Positions 5,018 through 8,668 of a DNA stretch of 8,668 nucleotides are shown piece after piece. The stretch's first letter is position 1, and each line of letters starts with the position of its first letter. Both the position numbers and the translations under genes were made by a program. The DNA comes from Gemmatimonadaceae bacterium (lineage in GTDB: Bacteria > Gemmatimonadota > Gemmatimonadetes > Gemmatimonadales > Gemmatimonadaceae), in assembly GCA_014378185.1 (NCBI GenBank), contig JACMOE010000168.1, positions 1 to 8,668 on the forward strand, given 5' to 3'. Under the pieces are notes generated by a model, which saw nothing but the letters and a program-made list of their open reading frames with translations, was not told where the DNA came from and searched no databases.

Positions 5018-6141
5018 TGCGGCTGCTTCTCGTCAACTGGCAGGACCGTGACAACCCGCAGGCGGGGGGCGCCGAGATCCACCTGCACGAGATCTTCGGC
5101 CGTCTTGCCGCACGCGGTCACCACGTCACGCTGCTGTGCGGCGGGTGGCCGGGCTGCGAGCCCTCCACCACCCTCGACGGTATCCGCGTGATTCGCGTGG
5201 GCACGCGACACAGCTTTCCGTTCCTCGCGCGCCGGTATTACGAGCGCACGCTTGCGTCGCATCAGTTCGACCTGCTGGTGGAGGACGTGAACAAGGTGCC
5301 GCTGTACACGGCGCGCTGGAGCGGTCCGCCGGTCGTGGCGCTCGTGCCGCACCTCTTCGGCTCCACCGCGTTCAAGGAATTCTCCGTCCCGCTCGCTTCG
5401 GCCGTGTGGCTGGCGGAACGTCCGCTCGGTCGTGCCTACCGCGGCGTGCCGTTCCAGGCCATCAGCATGAGCACGGCGGCCGACCTCGCGCACCGAGGCA
5501 TTCCACGCGCGTCCGTTACCGTGATCTATCCCGGCATCGATACCGTCTCGTACACCCCGTGCGACGGCACGCGCGCCGTGGAACCCGTGTTCGCGTACCT
5601 CGGCCGCCTGAAGAAATACAAGGGTGTCCACCTCGTCATCCGGGCCTTTGCCGCGATGCACCATCCCACGGCAACGCTCGAGATTGCCGGCGCGGGCGAC
5701 TACCGGCCCTCGCTCGAACGGCTCGCCGCGTCGCTTGACCTCGGCGCGCGCGTGCGGTTTCTTGGACGTATCGACGAGAGCGACAAGCTGGCACTGTTGC
5801 GACGGGCATGGGCACTCCTGCTCGCGTCGCCCAAGGAGGGATGGGGCATCACGAATCTCGAAGCAGCCGCCTGCGGCACGCCCGTTATCGCGTCCAATTC
5901 GCCGGGCATTCGCGAATCCGTGCGCGATGCCGAAACCGGGTTTCTCGTGCCGCACGGGGAAATCAAGGCGATGGCCACCGCGATGACGCAACTCGCCCAC
6001 GACCCCGCGCTCGTGACGACTCTCGGCCTTCAGGCGCGACAGTTCGCCGAGACGTTCACCTGGGAGCGCGCCGCAGACGAGACGGAGCGCCATCTCGATG
6101 CGGTCCGCGTGTCCGCCGCGAGCAACATGGTGCACGCATGA
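5017..6141 (+). CDS. GT4-type glycosyltransferase, substrate unknown
   Basis: This 374-residue protein starts at GTG 5017, which overlaps the nusB TAG by one base and gives the typical N-terminus MRLLLVNWQD. It has the two Rossmann-like domains of GT-B enzymes. The N-terminal domain carries GGAE (17-20) followed by a helix in the acceptor region. The C-terminal domain (from about 190) has the nucleotide-sugar donor part, with AYLGRLKKYKG and the retaining GT4 signature Glu274-x7-Glu282 followed by ACGTPVIAS. No signal peptide or membrane helix is evident, so it should act in the cytoplasm or at the inner face of the membrane, transferring a sugar to a lipid, glycan or other acceptor. The sequence does not reveal which. 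Its stop overlaps the hprK ATG as ATGA. A longer frame running back through nusB is rejected because it would fuse onto a shadow of nusB. Confidence 0.9.
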   Translation: MRLLLVNWQDRDNPQAGGAEIHLHEIFGRLAARGHHVTLLCGGWPGCEPSTTLDGIRVIRVGTRHSFPFLARRYYERTLASHQFDLLVEDVNKVPLYTARWSGPPVVALVPHLFGSTAFKEFSVPLASAVWLAERPLGRAYRGVPFQAISMSTAADLAHRGIPRASVTVIYPGIDTVSYTPCDGTRAVEPVFAYLGRLKKYKGVHLVIRAFAAMHHPTATLEIAGAGDYRPSLERLAASLDLGARVRFLGRIDESDKLALLRRAWALLLASPKEGWGITNLEAAACGTPVIASNSPGIRESVRDAETGFLVPHGEIKAMATAMTQLAHDPALVTTLGLQARQFAETFTWERAADETERHLDAVRVSAASNMVHA

Positions 6142-7106
6142 CCACGCTGCTCGTCGCCGAACTTTTTCAGCAATTGCGGGACCTCCTCGAACTCGAGCTG
6201 GTGCCCGGTACTTCCGGGCTGGAGCGTGTCGTTTCGGCCGCGGACGTATCGAGCCCCGGGCTCGCCCTCGCGGGCTTCGTCGCGCGCTTCCCCGCCGAGC
6301 GGCTCCAGGTGTTCGGCGAAACGGAGGTCACGTACCTGCGCTCGCTCGATTCGGTCACTCGACGCGAGCACCTCCAGAAGTTCTTTTCGTTCCCCTTTCC
6401 CTGTCTCTTCGTCACCAAGGGCCTCGAGCTCCCCCTCGAAGTCGTGGAGGAGGCGGCCAAGTTCGAAGTGGCCATCCTGCGCTCGGCGCTCAAGACGAAC
6501 GAGTTCTACAATCGCGTCAAGCCGTGGCTCGAGGATCACTTCGCGCCACAGACCACGTTGCACGGCTCGCTCGCCGACGTCTACGGAGTCGGCGTGCTCT
6601 TCATGGGCCAGAGCGGCATCGGCAAGTCGGAATGCGTCCTCGATCTCGTGGAGCGCGGCCACCGACTCGTGGCCGATGATCTCGTGCTCGTGCGTCGGCG
6701 CGGTACAGAAGTGCTCATTGGACGCGGTCATGAGCTGCAGCGTCACTACATGGAAATTCGCGGCGTGGGGCTGGTGGATATCCCCGCCATCTTCGGCATC
6801 CGCGCCGTCCGGCAGCAGAAGCGCATCGAGGTGGTGGTGCAGCTCGTCGAATGGCAGCAGGGCGCCGAGGCGGATCGCACCGGGCTCGATGGAGAGACCA
6901 TGGACATCCTCGGCGTGCCCACCCCGCGCATCACCATCCTGCTCAATCCCGGCAAGAACATCACGGTCGTCGCCGAGGTCATCGCCATGCACCACCTGCT
7001 CAAGTTCAGCGGCATTGACCCCGCCGAGCGATTCAATGCCGGGCTGATCAAGCAAATGCGCGACAAGGCAGAGATCCAGCGCTACCTGCGCGAAGATCAT
7101 GAGTGA
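6138..7106 (+). CDS. hprK: HPr kinase/phosphorylase
   Basis: HprK phosphorylates a regulatory serine of the PTS phosphocarrier HPr using ATP or pyrophosphate and also removes it, linking PTS state to metabolism. The 322-residue protein has the Hpr_K N-terminal domain (about 1-130) and the catalytic domain (about 135-310). Walker A is GQSGIGKSE (157-165) with Lys163, preceded by LHGSLADVYGVGVL and followed by RGHRLVADDLV. The HprK-specific signature EIRGVGLVDI continues into IFGIRAVR, and the C-terminal PGKN segment matches the usual PGRN. Small deviations are Gln158 where Asp is common in GDSG, and Lys for Arg in PGRN. In Gram-negative bacteria hprK often lies next to mannose-type PTS genes in a mainly regulatory system; here EIIA, EIIB and EIIC follow directly. 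It starts within the glycosyltransferase stop (ATGA). HPr itself is not in the window. Confidence 0.95.
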   Translation: MTTLLVAELFQQLRDLLELELVPGTSGLERVVSAADVSSPGLALAGFVARFPAERLQVFGETEVTYLRSLDSVTRREHLQKFFSFPFPCLFVTKGLELPLEVVEEAAKFEVAILRSALKTNEFYNRVKPWLEDHFAPQTTLHGSLADVYGVGVLFMGQSGIGKSECVLDLVERGHRLVADDLVLVRRRGTEVLIGRGHELQRHYMEIRGVGLVDIPAIFGIRAVRQQKRIEVVVQLVEWQQGAEADRTGLDGETMDILGVPTPRITILLNPGKNITVVAEVIAMHHLLKFSGIDPAERFNAGLIKQMRDKAEIQRYLREDHE

Positions 7107-7494
7107 CACGGCGGGACGCGCCCTCGTGGCCGGACACGCGGACTTCGCCGCGGGCATGATCTCCGCCGTGCAGCAGATCACGGGGCAGGGCGCTGTCCTC
7201 ATCCCCATCCAGGTGCGCGATCTGTGCAGCGACGACATCCAGCAGATGCTGTACCAGGCCATGATGACCACGGGCACGCGCGTCATCTTCACGGACCTGC
7301 AGGCGGGTAGTTGCACCATGGCGGCGCGCCGCGTGCTCCGGGAAATCGGTGAAGGTGTGCTGGTGGCCGGCACCAACCTGCCCATGCTGCTCGACTTCGC
7401 GCTCTCCACCAACGCGAACGCAGTCGAGGCCGCGGCGAGTGCGGCGGAGCGGGGTCGCGGCGCGGTCACCGTGCACACCGCGTCGCCCGCATGA
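7099..7494 (+). CDS. PTS mannose-family EIIA component
   Basis: This 131-residue cytoplasmic phosphocarrier fits the EIIA-Man fold. AGHADFAAG near the N-terminus places the phosphorylated histidine at His13, and VAGTNLPMLLDFAL in the second half matches the conserved segment seen as AGVNIPMLVE in E. coli ManX. It would accept phosphate from HPr and pass it to the EIIB encoded next. The loop that normally reads GGSP after a short strand ending in Asp reads DLQAGSC, and the residue after His13 is Ala rather than Gly, so it is not a textbook copy. The start ATG 7099 lies within the last codons of hprK (8-nt overlap), and the stop overlaps the EIIB start as ATGA. Given the setting, a role in signalling the phosphorylation state is as plausible as sugar uptake. 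Confidence 0.88.
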   Translation: MSDTAGRALVAGHADFAAGMISAVQQITGQGAVLIPIQVRDLCSDDIQQMLYQAMMTTGTRVIFTDLQAGSCTMAARRVLREIGEGVLVAGTNLPMLLDFALSTNANAVEAAASAAERGRGAVTVHTASPA

Positions 7495-7979
7495 CGCTCG
7501 TCCTGAATCGAATCGATGACCGCCTGATTCACGGGCAGGTCGTCGTTGGCTGGGGTCAGCCGCTCGACGTGAAGTCCATCGTGCTCGTGGACGACGCCGT
7601 GGCATCCAGCGACTGGGAACAGGATCTCTACCGAATGGGCGTGCCGCCCGAGATGGAAGTGCGCTTCCATTCGGCCGCCGATGGCGCGCCGCTCCTCGAC
7701 GGCTATCGCACCGAAGCGCGGCCCGGCATCCTGCTCACCGGCGACATCGCCACCATGCGCGCGCTCGTGGTGCATGGCGGCGTGCGCGACGTGAACGTGG
7801 GCGGAATCCATCACCGCGCGGGTCGCACCCAGCACCTGCGCTACGTGTTCCTCACCGCGGCGGAAGAGGCCGCCCTGGCCGAGCTCGTGACGCTGGGCGC
7901 GGTGGTGACCGCGCAGGACGTGCCGGCGACGCGTGCCGTGCCGCTCGCTGAACTCGTCGCGGCGCGGCTGAGCGCATGA
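7491..7979 (+). CDS. PTS mannose/fructose/sorbose-family EIIB component
   Basis: This 162-residue protein has the normal length for EIIB-Man. Its N-terminus has the family hallmark RIDDRLIHGQV (7-17), in which His14 carries the phosphate received from EIIA. VDDAVAS, the VGGIHH segment near residue 105 and the C-terminal AQDVPATRAVPLAEL also match the family. It would hand phosphate to a sugar bound by EIIC/EIID, or act as a phosphate sink if the system is regulatory. It overlaps both neighbours by ATGA junctions, so the three subunits are likely translated together. The substrate cannot be read from the sequence. Confidence 0.93.
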   Translation: MTLVLNRIDDRLIHGQVVVGWGQPLDVKSIVLVDDAVASSDWEQDLYRMGVPPEMEVRFHSAADGAPLLDGYRTEARPGILLTGDIATMRALVVHGGVRDVNVGGIHHRAGRTQHLRYVFLTAAEEAALAELVTLGAVVTAQDVPATRAVPLAELVAARLSA

Positions 7980-8653
7980 GGGAACTGCTGCCTCTCGCGC
8001 TGCTCGGCGGCGTCCTCGGCCTCGACGTCGTGTGCTTTCCGCAGATGATGGTGTCGCGTCCGCTCGTGGCCGCGACGCTGGCGGGCGCGTTTGTCGGCAA
8101 TCCGGCGATGGGGTTGTTCGTCGGCGTGACACTCGAGCTCATTGCCCTGGCGACACTCCCGTTTGGCGCATCACGGTATCCCGAGTGGGGCTCGGCCGCC
8201 GTGGTTGGCGGGGCCATCTCGGCGGCAATGCAGGGACAGCGCGCGGGTGTGCTGTCTGTCGGCGTCCTTGCGGCGCTGGCGACTGCCTGGGTGGGCGGCC
8301 TCACGCTCGTCCAGCTGCGCGTGTTCAATGCATGGCTGGCCCGCGGTCGGCGGCCAGCGCTCGACGCTGGATCGCGTGGCACGGTCATCGGCCTCCAGCT
8401 CGCCGGCCTCACCGCGGACGCCGTGCGTGCGGCTGTGCTCACCGCGGTGGCCTACGCGCTGCTCTTTCCCGTGGCACGCGCCACCCTTGGCGTGTGGTCG
8501 CTCGGCGAAGCGCTGTCGCGAGGATTCGTCGTCGCCATGGCGGCTGCGGTCGCAGGGGGGGCGTCGTGGACGATCTTCCACTCCGCGCGCGGTGCGCGCT
8601 GGTACTTCGTCGTCGGCCTCGCCGTGGGTCTGCTCATCCTGGTGGGCAGATGA
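7976..8653 (+). CDS. PTS mannose-family EIIC membrane component (short)
   Basis: This integral inner-membrane protein of 225 residues is the sugar-channel subunit of mannose-type PTS systems. The N-terminal part aligns by eye with E. coli ManY: LDVVCFPQMMVSRPLV (about 16-31), then LAGAFVGNPAMGL and TLELIALATLPFGA. Several hydrophobic segments follow (about 70-105, 135-160, 178-200 and 208-224). It is about 40 residues shorter than ManY (266 as I recall) and seems to lack the last helix, ending ILVGR. A seven-G run at 8555-8561 lies in the last quarter. The start overlaps EIIB by ATGA, and its stop overlaps an ATG at 8650. Family assignment is firm; whether it transports sugar, and which, is unknown. 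Confidence 0.88.
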   Translation: MRELLPLALLGGVLGLDVVCFPQMMVSRPLVAATLAGAFVGNPAMGLFVGVTLELIALATLPFGASRYPEWGSAAVVGGAISAAMQGQRAGVLSVGVLAALATAWVGGLTLVQLRVFNAWLARGRRPALDAGSRGTVIGLQLAGLTADAVRAAVLTAVAYALLFPVARATLGVWSLGEALSRGFVVAMAAAVAGGASWTIFHSARGARWYFVVGLAVGLLILVGR

Positions 8654-8668
8654 CCGCGGCCTCGGCGA
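8650..8668 (+). CDS. 5' end of the next operon gene (partial, truncated by window edge)
   Basis: ATG 8650 overlaps the EIIC stop in the ATGA arrangement used throughout this operon. It opens a frame MTAASA that is still open at the window end. Too little is visible to identify it. From the order of mannose-type PTS operons, EIID is the first expectation, with HPr or enzyme I as alternatives. Confidence 0.5.

Noticed and set aside
5808..6137. N-terminal extension of hprK into the glycosyltransferase gene
   Set aside because: The extension reads the glycosyltransferase out of frame; ATG 6138 gives a normal HprK length and an ATGA junction.
6030..8132. Very long open frame on the minus strand opposite hprK and the PTS genes (about 700 codons)
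   Set aside because: It is antisense to four well-supported genes, its translation is rich in His, Arg, Ala and low-complexity stretches with no recognisable motif, and such mirror frames are common in GC-rich DNA.

Overview
The window is about 8.7 kb of GC-rich bacterial DNA. Every confident gene lies on the + strand, and together they form one almost gap-free gene train. GC content, Gram-negative features (an exported beta-barrel-like protein), the order ribD-ribE-ribBA-ribH-nusB, and an hprK plus mannose-type PTS block right after it suggest a Gemmatimonadota-like organism. That assignment is an inference from gene order and style, not from a database match.

Layout. (1) Positions 1-108 hold the probable 3' end of an unidentified gene, which overlaps by ATGA the next gene (105-1133), a predicted exported outer-membrane beta-barrel protein of unknown function. 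(2) Positions 1138-4614 hold a complete riboflavin pathway: RibD (deaminase/reductase), RibE (riboflavin synthase, TTG start), RibBA (DHBP synthase/GTP cyclohydrolase II) and RibH (lumazine synthase). GTP and ribulose 5-phosphate enter through RibBA. RibD processes the pyrimidine branch, RibH joins the two branches and RibE makes riboflavin. (3) nusB (4595-5017) overlaps ribH and encodes the transcription antitermination/rRNA synthesis factor. (4) A GT4-type glycosyltransferase starts at GTG 5017, one base into the nusB stop codon. (5) hprK (6138-7106), then mannose-family PTS EIIA, EIIB and EIIC, follow with ATGA or 8-nt overlaps. A further gene starts at 8650 and runs off the window; EIID or another PTS component is expected there.

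The only intergenic gaps above 10 nt are after ribD (43 nt) and after ribE (32 nt). Each is occupied mostly by a copy of the same approximately 31-nt repeat, which begins inside the last sense codon and contains the stop codon of the preceding gene. The first copy can fold into a compact hairpin with a GCGAAGC core flanked by tandem G-A pairs. This is the most unusual non-coding signal in the window. I see no FMN riboswitch, no canonical rho-independent terminator, no tRNA or rRNA, no CRISPR and no insertion sequence. No stretch longer than 300 bases lacks a gene.

Most genes are conserved housekeeping or regulatory genes. The points worth a second look are the stop-codon repeats, several substitutions in normally conserved motifs (RibBA, RibE, HprK, EIIA), a (CG)8 tract at the start of nusB, a short EIIC, and the physical coupling of riboflavin synthesis, NusB, a glycosyltransferase and PTS regulation.
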